DNA of 64,000 bases from Gracilibacillus caseinilyticus (GTDB taxonomy: Bacteria > Bacillota > Bacilli > Bacillales > Amphibacillaceae): the NCBI RefSeq assembly GCF_022919115.1, contig NZ_CP095072.1:2108001-2172000 (forward strand), given 5' to 3'. Shown in pieces: positions 25,201-35,336 of the stretch (positions are counted from its first letter, which is position 1; each line of letters starts with the position of its first letter). The notes under the pieces are model-generated. The model had not been told where the DNA came from. It saw nothing but the letters and a program-made list of their open reading frames with translations, and ran no database searches. The translations under genes and the position numbers were made by a program.

Positions 25201-25854
25201 ATGAGCGGGGGAGCTTATGGCATTTTACGGATACCTGAGTGGATTCTGAAGTTTGCATATTTAACCGTTTTGTGGGTGATTTTTTCGATGGCTGGCTTGA
25301 TTGCATTCGGCGTGTTTCCTGCTACAGCTGCGCTTATGGCGATCCAGCGACAATGGCTGAAAAAAGATGCAGATGTATCTGTACTAGCAAATTTCATCCA
25401 TTATTATAAGAAGAATTTTGTGAAAAGTAATTTGGTAGGTTATCTTTGGGGGACCATCGTCTTCACTTTGTATGTCTATTTTCAACTAATCCAGCTGTTA
25501 GATGGACCGCTATATACATTCACTTTTTATGGATTAGTAGTCACTACGTTGCTATCTGTGTTAACGGCAGCTTATTCATTTGCTGTTCTCGTTCATTTTG
25601 AGCTTCCATTATTCTATGTTATCAAAAATGCTTTTCTTATTATGATCGTTTCTCCTTTGACTAGTGTGATGATAGTTAGTGGATGTGTTATTCTTTTTTT
25701 CGTGTTCAGGCATCATCCAGGATTACTCGTTATCTTTGGGCCAAGTGTGTTCACTTTTCTAGTATTATTCTCGTCTTATCTGGCATTCCTTCATATAGAG
25801 AAGAAGCAGGAGCGGCAATTCATGCATACGGTAAAAAAAGTAAGAAGCGAATAA
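25201..25854 (+). CDS. DUF624 family membrane protein (YesL-like)
   Basis: A 217-residue protein with about five hydrophobic segments and the family's N-terminal pattern (WILKFAYLTVLWVIFSMAGLIAFG then a PATAALMAIQRQWL loop). YesL-type proteins sit beside YesM/YesN regulators in Bacillus sugar loci, and the same partners are present upstream here. The molecular role is unknown. The start at 25201 is chosen because an overlapping ATG at 25197 is in another frame. Confidence 0.85.
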   Translation: MSGGAYGILRIPEWILKFAYLTVLWVIFSMAGLIAFGVFPATAALMAIQRQWLKKDADVSVLANFIHYYKKNFVKSNLVGYLWGTIVFTLYVYFQLIQLLDGPLYTFTFYGLVVTTLLSVLTAAYSFAVLVHFELPLFYVIKNAFLIMIVSPLTSVMIVSGCVILFFVFRHHPGLLVIFGPSVFTFLVLFSSYLAFLHIEKKQERQFMHTVKKVRSE

Positions 25855-25878
25855 ATCTCTCATTTATTCGCTTTTTTA
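25847..25878. terminator. Bidirectional terminator between convergent genes
   Basis: GCGAATAAAT-ctct-ATTTATTCGC followed by TTTTTT on the plus strand, with A-residues on the other side. It serves both the DUF624 gene and the minus-strand hydrolase gene. Confidence 0.8.
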
Positions 25879-27254
25879 GCTTTCATTAATGTATCTATTT
25901 TTTCTTTGGAAGGGTTCTCTCTCCAATCACGCCATGTTAATCCTACGGTATTAAGTATTCGCTCAATCCGCTTTTTAAAAGGTAATCCTTCCACTTCCAA
26001 TTGTCTGAACATCGGATCTTTTTCCCCTGCCAGCATGTCCTTTACCCATTGATCTAGTGTATCTTCGAATTGGTCGGCAAGTCGGGGATGAGAGGCAGCG
26101 AGATTATTCGTCTCAAGCGGATCATTTTTGATATCATATAATTCTCTGGGTGGCCTTGTAAAAAGGCCACTATCTAATGTTTTGATAAATTTATATGTTT
26201 CGGTCCGGATTCCTCTCGCTGCTTGCCAGGCACACTCACTTAAGTAGACGGTATCAGTTGTGCCGTTTTCTTCACCTCGGATCGATGGCCATAAACTTTT
26301 TCCGTCGATGGTGACATCATTATCGATCTTAAGGACGTCCATGATCGTAGGAAAAAGATCGACTTGTTGCACCATACCTTTTATCCTTTGCTCTTTGGGG
26401 ATATGACCCGGCCATCTCATGATAAGGGGCACTTGCACGGTCGTATCATAAAGACCACAGTGGTCCCAATAAATATCATGCTCGGTCAAGCTTTCTCCAT
26501 GATCGCCAAAAATGATAAGGAATGTCTCTTCTTTTATTCCTAATTCCTCAAGGTGTTGATCTAATTCTTGCAGTCTCTGATCCAAATATCGAACTTCCGC
26601 ATCATATAAGGCATTAACATATTCCGCATCGGTCACGGGTCCAATTAAATCAAAATGATGTTGTTTGAAAAAAGGATACGCCAGATGATTATAGGCTGCT
26701 TCCATACTTTTATTCTCGGGATCATAAGGGTCTCTATTGTGATCGTAAAAAAAATCGATGTTTTCCTCTGGTGGTAAATAGGGAGTATGGGGATCCCAGT
26801 AATGAAGAAAAAGATAGAAATCTTCGTCTTTATGTTCGGTTAACCATTCTTTCGCATATCCGTTAACGGTTTTGCCGTCGATCCAACGCTCATCGCCGAC
26901 GCTGTTGATATAGTAGCGATAGCCTCTGGCAAACCATTCCTTCAATTGATAAAGGTTATCCACCGCCGCTGTCGTAAATCCTGATGAACGGAGGATAGTG
27001 GTCAGCCATGCTGTTGATCTCGGCAAGTTTGTCAAATTGGAGCCATGAGAGACGATGCCATTTTTTAACCCTACTTTGCCGGTGAAGATGGCTGTATGTG
27101 CTGCTTCTGTAGGAATGTCAGCTGCAAATGCTTTTTCAAAAAGAACGCCATCACTCGCTATTTTGTCGAGATAAGGACTCGTCGGTTTATGATAGCCGTA
27201 GCAGCCTAAGCGGTTGGCGCGTAATGAATCTAGCGAAATCATGATTATTTTCAT
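25860..27254 (-). CDS. Second sulfatase-family hydrolase with Thr nucleophile position
   Basis: The start at 27254 has AGGAGG 6 nt upstream; an earlier ATG at 27281 does not. The 464-residue PF00884-type protein has Asp9 in IISLDSLRANRLG and FGDHGESLTEHD. The nucleophile signature reads TEAAH (Thr49-His53) instead of CxPxR, so it too cannot carry formylglycine. It resembles the 23456 protein in layout (GYHKPTSPYLDKIASDGVLFE), so the pair are paralogs with divergent active-site flanks. It is cytoplasmic (no signal peptide) and sits convergent to the locus. Confidence 0.82.
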   Translation of the reverse strand: MKIIMISLDSLRANRLGCYGYHKPTSPYLDKIASDGVLFEKAFAADIPTEAAHTAIFTGKVGLKNGIVSHGSNLTNLPRSTAWLTTILRSSGFTTAAVDNLYQLKEWFARGYRYYINSVGDERWIDGKTVNGYAKEWLTEHKDEDFYLFLHYWDPHTPYLPPEENIDFFYDHNRDPYDPENKSMEAAYNHLAYPFFKQHHFDLIGPVTDAEYVNALYDAEVRYLDQRLQELDQHLEELGIKEETFLIIFGDHGESLTEHDIYWDHCGLYDTTVQVPLIMRWPGHIPKEQRIKGMVQQVDLFPTIMDVLKIDNDVTIDGKSLWPSIRGEENGTTDTVYLSECAWQAARGIRTETYKFIKTLDSGLFTRPPRELYDIKNDPLETNNLAASHPRLADQFEDTLDQWVKDMLAGEKDPMFRQLEVEGLPFKKRIERILNTVGLTWRDWRENPSKEKIDTLMKAKKANK

Positions 27255-27506
27255 TGGTATCCTCCTATCCATAGGGAACATTCAGCTTAGTATTAGCTTA
27301 AAATATTTTCCAGTATTTATCTATGAGGATTAAGACAGACAGATAGCTGATGTGGACATTTTGGAAATAAAACGGAGCCTCCCTACGTTTTATAAACACA
27401 TACTTAGACAAGGAAACTAATTTACGATAGCATTTATAGTGATTCTGAATTACATAAGGAATATGCTGCCGAGCAAAGGCAATGATGTAAAAAGGAGCGT
27501 TCCAAC

Positions 27507-28607
27507 ATGAATAAACGATTAGAAGCGTTAGTGAACTGGTTAAACGAGGAAGACATTGACGTTCTATTTATCAACTCAACAGAAAATGTCTATTATGTAT
27601 CAAACTTTCATACAGATCCGCATGAACGGTTGATGGGGGTGTTCGTATTTAAGGAGGCAGAGCCATTATTTATCCTGCCTGGCATGGAAGTGAATCAATT
27701 AAAAGATGCAGGCTGGCAATATGAAATCGTCGGTTACGCAGACCATGAAAATCCATGGGACAAGATTGAAGCAGCTTTCGCCTCAAGAAATCAGACCGAT
27801 GCGAAGAAAGTCTCCTTTGAAGAGGAGGTTCTTACCTATAGTCGTGCCAGCGCTTTTCTTAACCTTTTTGCAGAAGCGGAGGTTATTGCTGCAGAAGATC
27901 AATTAAATGGTATGCGGGTTGTCAAAGATGATAGCGAGATAGCGATTATCAAGCGTGCAGCCGAAATGGCTGACTATGGTGTTCAAGTAGGCGTAAATGC
28001 ACTCCAAGAAGGTGTCACCGAGATGGAGGTATTAGCCAAGATTGAGTATGAGCTGAAGAAAAAAGGCATTCGTGAAATGTCCTTCTCTACGATGGTGTTA
28101 TTCGGCGAAAAGGGTGGTGACCCACACGGCAATCCAGGAAATCGCCAATTAAAACCAGGTGATATGGTGTTATTTGATTTAGGCGTCGTACTTGACGGTT
28201 ATTGCTCCGACATCACCAGAACGGTTGCCTATCAATCAGTAACGGACAAACAGAAAGAAATCTATCACACCGTATTAAAAGCTGAAATGGCAGCATTGGA
28301 GGCTAGCAAGCCAGGTGCTCGTATTGGCGACCTTGATACCACCGCAAGAGATATTATTACAGATCCGGGATATGGAGACTATTTTCCACATCGACTGGGC
28401 CATGGGCTGGGAATTAATGTACATGAGTTTCCATCCATGAGTCATTTAAATGATGGTGTTTTACAAGAAGGAATGGTTTATACGATTGAGCCAGGAATTT
28501 ATATGCCAAATATCGGCGGGGTTCGAATTGAAGATGATGTGCTTGTGACAAAAGATGGTTGCGAAGCACTCACCAAGTTTCCGAAAGAATTGCAGATTAT
28601 TGAATGA
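27507..28607 (+). CDS. M24 family Xaa-Pro peptidase
   Basis: A 366-residue pita-bread-fold metallopeptidase. The N-terminal creatinase-like domain covers about 1-130. The catalytic domain holds the five metal ligands: Asp in LFDLGVVLDGYCSDITR (two Asp), His in HRLGHGLGINVHE, Glu in YTIEPGIY and Glu in GVRIEDDV. It removes N-terminal residues preceding proline, in the cytoplasm. The SD AAAGGAG lies 10 nt before the ATG. A terminator follows. Confidence 0.93.
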   Translation: MNKRLEALVNWLNEEDIDVLFINSTENVYYVSNFHTDPHERLMGVFVFKEAEPLFILPGMEVNQLKDAGWQYEIVGYADHENPWDKIEAAFASRNQTDAKKVSFEEEVLTYSRASAFLNLFAEAEVIAAEDQLNGMRVVKDDSEIAIIKRAAEMADYGVQVGVNALQEGVTEMEVLAKIEYELKKKGIREMSFSTMVLFGEKGGDPHGNPGNRQLKPGDMVLFDLGVVLDGYCSDITRTVAYQSVTDKQKEIYHTVLKAEMAALEASKPGARIGDLDTTARDIITDPGYGDYFPHRLGHGLGINVHEFPSMSHLNDGVLQEGMVYTIEPGIYMPNIGGVRIEDDVLVTKDGCEALTKFPKELQIIE

Positions 28608-28615
28608 TGTAGGTG

Positions 28616-28650
28616 TGAGGCACAAGGATGTACTTGTGTCTCGTTTTTTA
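28616..28650 (+). terminator. Terminator after the M24 peptidase gene
   Basis: GAGGCACAAG-gatgta-CTTGTGTCTC followed by GTTTTTT. The stem resembles the terminators at 10531 and 11697. Confidence 0.85.
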
Positions 28651-28675
28651 ACAGGTAAGAAAGTATAAAATTTTA

Positions 28676-28812
28676 AGGTTTCGTACCGCTTTCTAACATG
28701 AACAGCCATGTCCAGCGCAAGCGCCCAGAAACTAGGCGACTTCCTGCATCGCCCTACGATAAAGAAGACTTGCCGATTGGTGATAACCAGAGGCCTAGTC
28801 GACCTTCTTGAT
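28676..28812 (+). repeat. Intergenic repeat-like element
   Basis: A GC-richer block beginning TTTCGTACCGCT with CATGAACAGCCATGTCC, AGCGCAAGCGCC, and a nested pair AACTAGGCGACTTCC / GAGGCCTAGTCGACC that can fold. Degenerate echoes occur near 29950-30010 (CATGAACGGCCGTGTTCAG) and 50340-50380 (TTCAGCGCAAGCTTGC). The composition differs from its flanks. It looks like a small structured repeat rather than coding DNA. Confidence 0.5.
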
Positions 28813-28854
28813 ATTATATCAAACGAACAGATACTACAATGGGGAGAAGCAGCT

Positions 28855-29325
28855 ATGAAAAATGGTAAGGTCGTTGGCGCGGGGAGAGAGATAACAGGTG
28901 TTGTCTCTAACGGACTGCAATTTAGAGGTTTTCTTAATGAATCAGGCGAAATAACAAATTTTTTTCCTACACTGGATTACAATGAAGGAGTTGTAATCAT
29001 CGTGGAAGATAAGTATAGAAAATTAATTAGTTACTTTTATCTCCATATGGGAGATGGAAAATTTTTAAGAATCTTAAGAAGCTATGCTAACGGCGAAGGA
29101 TATGGCGACGAATATGCGAGGTTTGTGTTTGCTGACTATTATGAGGAATGGGAAGAAGACTACTTTGGTAAAGATAGAATAGCTTATTACATTGATCGTC
29201 CTCTAGTAGAGAAAGATGAAGAAATTACTTTAGATTATTCTACATTATATAGATATTTAAGAGAAGATTGTGATCGCTATCTTGAAGAATATCCTCAAGA
29301 TAAATCAGAGGTAGAAGAACTATGA
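28855..29325 (+). CDS. Orphan protein, possibly CdiI-type toxin immunity
   Basis: The start is set at ATG 28855 after GGGGAGA. A longer frame from 28708 runs through the structured repeat and is rejected. The 156-residue acidic protein (Tyr/Asp/Glu-rich; YARFVFADYYEEWEEDYFG) recalls ribonuclease-toxin immunity proteins by composition and by the GxVxxGxEITG start. I am not certain of the family. No toxin gene is adjacent, so if real it is an orphan immunity gene. Confidence 0.5.
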   Translation: MKNGKVVGAGREITGVVSNGLQFRGFLNESGEITNFFPTLDYNEGVVIIVEDKYRKLISYFYLHMGDGKFLRILRSYANGEGYGDEYARFVFADYYEEWEEDYFGKDRIAYYIDRPLVEKDEEITLDYSTLYRYLREDCDRYLEEYPQDKSEVEEL

Positions 29326-29423
29326 AAAAGAATTAAAGAAAGATTTCATATACAAGAACTTTGATTTGCTTTCATGCGTTTTTTGAATCTACAAATAGAA
29401 GAGACCATCCCCATCATTTACTG

Positions 29424-29445
29424 GGATATTATGTTAAAATTAGAG
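29424..29445 (+). promoter_or_regulatory. Repeated extended -10 promoter module, copy 1
   Basis: GATATTATGTTAAAATTAG contains TGtTAAAAT, an extended -10. The same ATTATGTTAAAAT block occurs at 35206 and 41774, with related copies at 31195 and 56164. It lies about 55 bp before the small membrane protein gene. Confidence 0.5.
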
Positions 29446-29497
29446 CGTTAACACTTTTACGACCGAAAAATGTGAGAATCAATGAGGATGGTTCTTG

Positions 29498-29692
29498 ATG
29501 TTTAGAAAATCAAAAAAGAGAATGTATGTACTAATTTTGATACTCGGATGGATTTGGTTTATATTTTGGGACTTATTGATAGAGCAGAAGGTTAATTTGT
29601 TTGATAATTTAGTTTTTTCCTTGATTTTTACAATAACCTTTGTTTTTTATGACTGGGCTTGGAAGAGCTCTAACAAAAGAAAGAGTAAGTGA
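29498..29692 (+). CDS. Small two-span membrane protein
   Basis: A 64-residue protein with two hydrophobic helices (YVLILILGWIWFIFWDLLI and LVFSLIFTITFVFYDWAW) and a basic tail. ATG 29498 follows GAGGATGG; a TTG one codon earlier is also possible. I do not recognise a family. Confidence 0.55.
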   Translation: MFRKSKKRMYVLILILGWIWFIFWDLLIEQKVNLFDNLVFSLIFTITFVFYDWAWKSSNKRKSK

Positions 29693-30445
29693 TCATCACT
29701 AAAGCTACTCGTTTGATGAAGGGGGGAGGATAATTTGAAATTAGTAAGCAGGATGCAGGAAAATCTCAACAATCTTCATTCTTGGTGTATCCGTGTATGT
29801 ATTGTTGGTGTGAAATGAATTTAAAAGTTACATTCCATTTCGTACTCTGTACTTATTGGTGTAAAAAAAGAGCAAGATAGTTGGAAAGTACATATGTCAT
29901 ATGCAGTGAAACGTTGATTCACCTGTAAATTTATGGGTAAGAAAAGGTTGAGATTTTGTACCGTTCTCATGAACGGCCGTGTTCAGTCAGTCGCATCATC
30001 GGTTGGCAAGCTAATTGTCATTCCTTTATCGTACGTTGTAGCAATGATTATCAAAAAATATTTGCAATAAAAGCCTGCTGAATAAAAACAGAAGTCATTC
30101 GATCAAAAGGGAGAAAAGCGAGAAGCATAATGAACGAAAGCAAGTCTCTTTCAAACAAAGCGTTCTTTTATAAAACTACGCTTTTTAATAGCGTATCGAT
30201 TCAACACATCTATCGTAACATTTGATTCATTGGCCGGGCGGAGGTGTCATATTTAAACGCATGAGCTCATTATCAAAAAATGAAAATTTGAATCCATTTT
30301 AATCCTCAATCGTATGAAGGATATCATGATTTTAATTAATATTAAGTCCATTAATCCCCATCGTATTAGGTATGGTTAAACAAAAAAAGATTCAATAGGT
30401 TAGCACTCTTACGTATATCTGTGAAATGTATTTCTTCTATAATGG
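29693..30445. other. Gene-poor gap with decayed remnants
   Basis: This 750-bp stretch contains a strong SD (GGGGGGAGG, 29720-29729) leading into a 27-codon frame from TTG 29735 (MKLVSRMQENLNN), which looks like the start of a broken gene. A second fragment at 32473 begins similarly (MKLRMELFVKIQEN). Echoes of the 28676 repeat lie near 29950-30010, and one copy of the 52-bp repeat near 30092-30150. No intact gene is seen. Confidence 0.45.
30092..30150 (+). repeat. 52-bp intergenic repeat, locus 3 (single degenerate copy)
   Basis: CATTCGATCAAAAGGGAG and, 25 nt later, TGAACGAAAGCAAGTC match the units at 11437-11580 and 24935-25155. Confidence 0.5.
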
Positions 30446-30895
30446 CTAAACATCAAACTGTTTCAAATGATGGTCAAGATGCTTAAAAATTCCTTTCCCC
30501 CACTGTTCGGGAGTTAGTTTCCCGAAAAACGGATGTGGATGACTTGTACATTTTTCTGGACCATTTTCTTGGAATGTTATTATTTTCTGTTTAAGCCTTT
30601 CTCTTTCTCTTTCAAAATGCTTCTTATCTGCAATTAAAATGGCTGGAATGGTAGACATATTTAATGGTAAAGGCTTGTCGTTAAAAAAGATCGGTTTTGC
30701 CATTCTTCCTACTACTTTACCTAACAAACCTCTTGGAGGAGAAGAATTTCCCATAGCGATATCTTGGAAGGCAGAGCAATGAGCTAACATTTGGGCAACA
30801 GCCATTTTCCCCCATTTCGGTTGGGAATGTTCATTTAATTTATCAATCCGTTTAACTATTTCATCTGTACAATATTCATCAAAAATACTATGCAT
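30446..30895 (-). CDS. DUF1569 domain protein (DinB-like fold)
   Basis: A 149-residue protein with the family pattern: KWGKMAVAQMLAHCSAFQDIAMG near the N-terminus and HPFFGKLTPEQWGKGIFKHLDHHLKQF at the C-terminus. The three histidines (LAHC, HLDHH) resemble the metal triad of DinB-type four-helix bundles. Function is unknown; related proteins transfer or bind thiols. Single gene. Confidence 0.82.
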   Translation of the reverse strand: MHSIFDEYCTDEIVKRIDKLNEHSQPKWGKMAVAQMLAHCSAFQDIAMGNSSPPRGLLGKVVGRMAKPIFFNDKPLPLNMSTIPAILIADKKHFERERERLKQKIITFQENGPEKCTSHPHPFFGKLTPEQWGKGIFKHLDHHLKQFDV

Positions 30896-30969
30896 TAGAA
30901 TGCTCCTTAGTTCTTATTTATATAATATAAGATTCGACGTTAATGATAGTTATCCTTCTTTTATCACGG

Positions 30970-31112
30970 CGCTAACCGTCCGTAATACCCCCACTTCAAG
31001 ATGCGAGAGATAAATAAGAAGCTAAGTGGGGGATAAACGGACGATAACTTCCTTATAAGTTTCGCTAGCAATCAGTGGGGGTCAAAAACCCCCACTGATT
31101 GAAGTCTCACTT
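30970..31112. mobile_element. Structured IS200/IS605-like non-autonomous element (candidate)
   Basis: Two strong hairpins occur in about 140 bp. The first is CCGTCCGT..CCCCCACTT (from 30977) paired with AAGTGGGGG..ACGGACG (to 31043). The second is AATCAGTGGGGG (31070-31081) paired with CCCCCACTGATT (31089-31100). End hairpins without long inverted repeats and without a gene are typical of palindrome-associated elements moved by IS200/IS605 TnpA. No tnpA or tnpB is present. The assignment is by structure only. The rest of the 30896-31277 gap holds a promoter module. Confidence 0.5.
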
Positions 31113-31190
31113 TATAGCGGATGTCTGATTTATTTTTGTCTCATGGAGGTAAGGCAAGGATCATTAATCATATGTTACTACATCATTATC

Positions 31191-31223
31191 CTCTGAAAAT
31201 GGTTATTTATGTTAAAATATAAA
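31191..31223 (+). promoter_or_regulatory. Repeated promoter module, copy 2
   Basis: TGAAAATGGTTATTTATG then TTAAAATATAAA is identical over 30 bp to 56163-56192. The extended -10 TGtTAAAAT precedes the LURP-one gene by about 60 bp. Confidence 0.55.
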
Positions 31224-31277
31224 GGAGTTTACGACAATATATAGTTAAAGTTAAGGCAGTAGCCGGGAGGAATAAGT

Positions 31278-31775
31278 ATGAAGCAACTTTATATCAAACA
31301 GAAGGTATTCAGTCTAAGCGGAAAATTCACAGTGAAAGATCAGCAGGAGCAGGATGTATATTATGTGGAGGGAAGTTTCATGAAAGTGCCAAAGACTTTC
31401 TCCATTATGGATACAGCGAGAGATGAAATAGCACGCATTACGAAAAAGACGTTCAGCTTTTTACCAAAGTTTTTAGTGGAGGTAAACGGTCGAGAGGTAT
31501 TAACCATAAAAAAGGAATTTTCTTTCTTGAAAGCACGATATACAATTGATGCGGCAGGGATTGAAGTACATGGTAATTGGTGGGACATGGATTTCCAATT
31601 GTTGCAGCATGGTGAAATTGTAGGTGAAGTGGGCAAGGAGTGGTTCTCGTGGGGAGATAGCTACAAGGTTCAAGTAATAGATGAAGAAATGGAAAGTATT
31701 ATTATTGCACTCGTTGTTGCGATTGATTGTGTGAAGGCTGATCAAGCAGCTGCTTCCTCAGCGACGTCGGTTTAA
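31278..31775 (+). CDS. LURP-one-related protein (YxjI-like)
   Basis: A 165-residue protein with the Tubby-like/LOR beta-barrel pattern: MKQLYIKQKVFSLSGKFTVKDQ, YYVEGSFMKVPKTFSIMD, FLPKFLVEVNGREVLTIKKEFSFLKARYTID and the buried C-terminal helix IIIALVVAIDCV. The family is widespread in Bacilli without known function; phospholipid binding is only a structural analogy. The SD GGGAGGAA is clear. Confidence 0.88.
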   Translation: MKQLYIKQKVFSLSGKFTVKDQQEQDVYYVEGSFMKVPKTFSIMDTARDEIARITKKTFSFLPKFLVEVNGREVLTIKKEFSFLKARYTIDAAGIEVHGNWWDMDFQLLQHGEIVGEVGKEWFSWGDSYKVQVIDEEMESIIIALVVAIDCVKADQAAASSATSV

Positions 31776-31929
31776 AGAAGTTTAAAATAAAAGGCTAATG
31801 TTTGGTGGTCCTTATTATAAAGACATCAGGTACCAATGTTTTCATCCGTATACCTGCCTATCTTTCATAAGACGTTATTCAGTTATAGAGCGGGTTTATG
31901 GAAGAAAAGGATTTAGGGGGGAATAAAGT

Positions 31930-32163
31930 ATGAATAAATTATACAGTCATTTAATTAAGATTATTATAACTTTGCTATTACTGTTTGGCTTCCATGAAAT
32001 AAGTGAAATGGATCTGCCATTAATATCGGATATCCCATTCATTGGTATGTATATCCAATATCTTTATGAAATTTTAATGGATATTTTATTTTTGATAGCC
32101 ATTTTTTTGTTTATAAAATTAGCTTATCAATCTATAGAAGATTTATTGTTTAAGAGAAACTAA
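31930..32163 (+). CDS. Small membrane protein
   Basis: A 77-residue protein with two hydrophobic stretches (KIIITLLLLFGFHEI and ILFLIAIFLFIKLAY). A strong SD (AGGGGGGAA) lies before the ATG. The family is not recognised. It may be a short orphan like 29498. Confidence 0.55.
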   Translation: MNKLYSHLIKIIITLLLLFGFHEISEMDLPLISDIPFIGMYIQYLYEILMDILFLIAIFLFIKLAYQSIEDLLFKRN

Positions 32164-32748
32164 CATTTTGAGCTTGGATAATCATAATAAGTTTAATAAG
32201 AGTAAGTGGTAGTTGGTGTGAGTATTAAACGAAAAAGATCGGCTGGACATGAGGGGGCTTGCAGTAGTCCTTATCATTTTTTATTGATGAATAGGCTCTA
32301 TCCGTATCCCCCTTTCAGTGTCATCAAAAGTGGTATTGCTTGGGCTATTAGTATGTTTTGCTTCATTATTGCACTAATTAGTTTTTCAAAAAAGAAAGTC
32401 TGATTTTTAACTAAACAGTAGTTGTTAGCAGAGTGATGCTCAATGGTAAGATAATTGATGGGAGATTTTACGATGAAGTTAAGAATGGAGTTATTTGTGA
32501 AAATTCAGGAAAATCAGTTCATTTCTATCAAAGTGTGCTAGGCATCTTCTGGTATAGGAGTCACACCCACAGTTAGAGAAAGAGCATCAACAGTACTTGA
32601 TGGAACTCCGAAACTAGGATAATTAAAATTACATCCTATCATCTAAGCGACGGGGCTTGTCAAGAAAAGTGTGTAAGTAAGAAACCATACGCATTTCTTA
32701 CTTACACAGTTCATATTCTCCCTGTACCTCACGTATTTTTAAAATACT
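32164..32748. other. Gap with gene remnants and a miniature IS
   Basis: Apart from the miniature element at 32653-32722, this stretch holds an open frame at 32206-32403 whose last third is a membrane-like tail (SGIAWAISMFCFIIALISFS) and whose first part looks non-coding. At 32473-32541 there is a 22-codon fragment (MKLRMELFVKIQEN), SD GGGAG, similar in its start to the fragment at 29735. Both look like decayed genes. Confidence 0.35.
32653..32722 (-). mobile_element. Miniature IS256 derivative (ends only)
   Basis: Starts with the exact 26-bp right inverted repeat of the 2295-3662 element (GGGCTTGTCAAG to GTAAGT), continues through the shared hairpin (32670-32708), and ends CTTACACAGTTCATATTCTCCC, close to the complement of that element's left end. 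The transposase gene is missing, so it is a 70-bp deletion derivative in inverted orientation, potentially mobilisable in trans. Confidence 0.65.
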
Positions 32749-32916
32749 TTAATAATAAAGCACATTTACTTTTTTACATTTGCTACATATTTCGTAGAAT
32801 GGATTACCTTTAAAATGATGGTCACAATTTTGCTGTATATGTTGCTTGCAGTTCTCCAAGTAAGAAATGCGATTTTTTAATTGATTTATTTCCTCTTCCA
32901 TTTTTGGGATATCCAC
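32749..32916 (-). CDS. Small coiled-coil zinc-ribbon-like protein
   Basis: The start is GTG 32916 because GGGAGGT lies 6 nt upstream; longer frames from 32979 lack an SD. The 55-residue product has an N-terminal coiled coil (MEEEINQLKNRISYLEN) and a CDHH / CSKC pair that could bind zinc. It lies 25 bp downstream of thiC and may be co-transcribed. The family is not recognised. Confidence 0.6.
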   Translation of the reverse strand: MDIPKMEEEINQLKNRISYLENCKQHIQQNCDHHFKGNPFYEICSKCKKVNVLYY

Positions 32917-32941
32917 AGTATGACCTCCCATATGATATAAA

Positions 32942-34729
<1,788 letters not shown>

Positions 34730-34806
34730 TTAAATCTCTCCCTTTCAAAATAATAAAGGACAAGAACAGGAACATACCAATTTAAAATAAGATAATTAAG
34801 AAGACA

Positions 34807-34847
34807 TAAAAAAGCCGGATCCCTAAAAAGGATGGACCCGGCTTTAT
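34807..34847 (-). terminator. Riboswitch expression-platform terminator
   Basis: On the minus strand AAAGCCGG...CCGGCTTTTTTATG forms a GC-rich stem with T-run between the TPP aptamer and thiC. It should form when TPP is bound. Confidence 0.8.
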
Positions 34848-34883
34848 ATGTAGAAGTATTATTCATAGTAATGATGAGAGTTC

Positions 34884-34979
34884 TAACTTCCCCACGCTGG
34901 TATGATCCAGATCAGGTCCAAAGAGTCAAGAAACTTCAACGTGTTTCTTTCTCAGCCCAACTTATTGGACTCCCCTAGT
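34884..34979 (-). promoter_or_regulatory. TPP riboswitch (THI element)
   Basis: On the minus strand the aptamer contains AGGGGAGTCC, GGGCTGAGA, TTTGGACCTGATCTGG and ATACCAGCGTGGGGAAGT, the diagnostic THI-box strings in order. It controls thiC by TPP-dependent termination. Confidence 0.96.
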
Positions 34980-35336
34980 TATTTCTTATTCTGTTTGTAA
35001 CAAGTATACACGAGTTTCCATAAAAATGAAAGGATTAGTAAAAAATAGAAGAAATAAAAATTGAATTTTTTGTAAATGTAAAGGTTACCCTTTATTAATT
35101 GTGCTTATATCTTGCTGTAACGCAAACAGATGATGGAAACTAAAAGGGATCATTTTGTCTGTTTAGGAAAAAAGCGAATCATTGATGCTAAACTTTACTA
35201 TACATTGGAATATTATGTTAAAATACATCTATTAACATCTTTAGTTAATGAAGCAGGTCATTTGGTATATTCTGTACGACTACTGGATTTGACTACAGTT
35301 ATCCTATGCATCTGATTATGTAAGGGGAGAGAACCA
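34980..35336. other. Intergenic region with promoter module copy 3
   Basis: No gene is seen. GGAATATTATGTTAAAATAC at 35207-35226 repeats the extended -10 module (TGtTAAAAT) found at 29424 and 41774 and would drive the truncated kinase gene. A 61-codon open frame at 35130-35315 runs through the module and is not believed. Confidence 0.5.

Noticed and set aside
24823..25306. Several minus-strand frames over locus 2 of the 52-bp repeat
   Set aside because: Same reason; multiple overlapping frames arise from low-complexity repeats.
12881..27254. Complete polysaccharide-degradation locus
   Set aside because: No glycoside hydrolase or lyase gene is present; only uptake, regulation and sugar conversion can be supported.
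28708..28854. N-terminal extension of the 28855 gene
   Set aside because: It translates a structured intergenic repeat; the internal ATG has the SD.
35130..35315. 61-codon plus-strand frame before the kinase fragment
   Set aside because: It runs through the repeated promoter module and lacks an SD.
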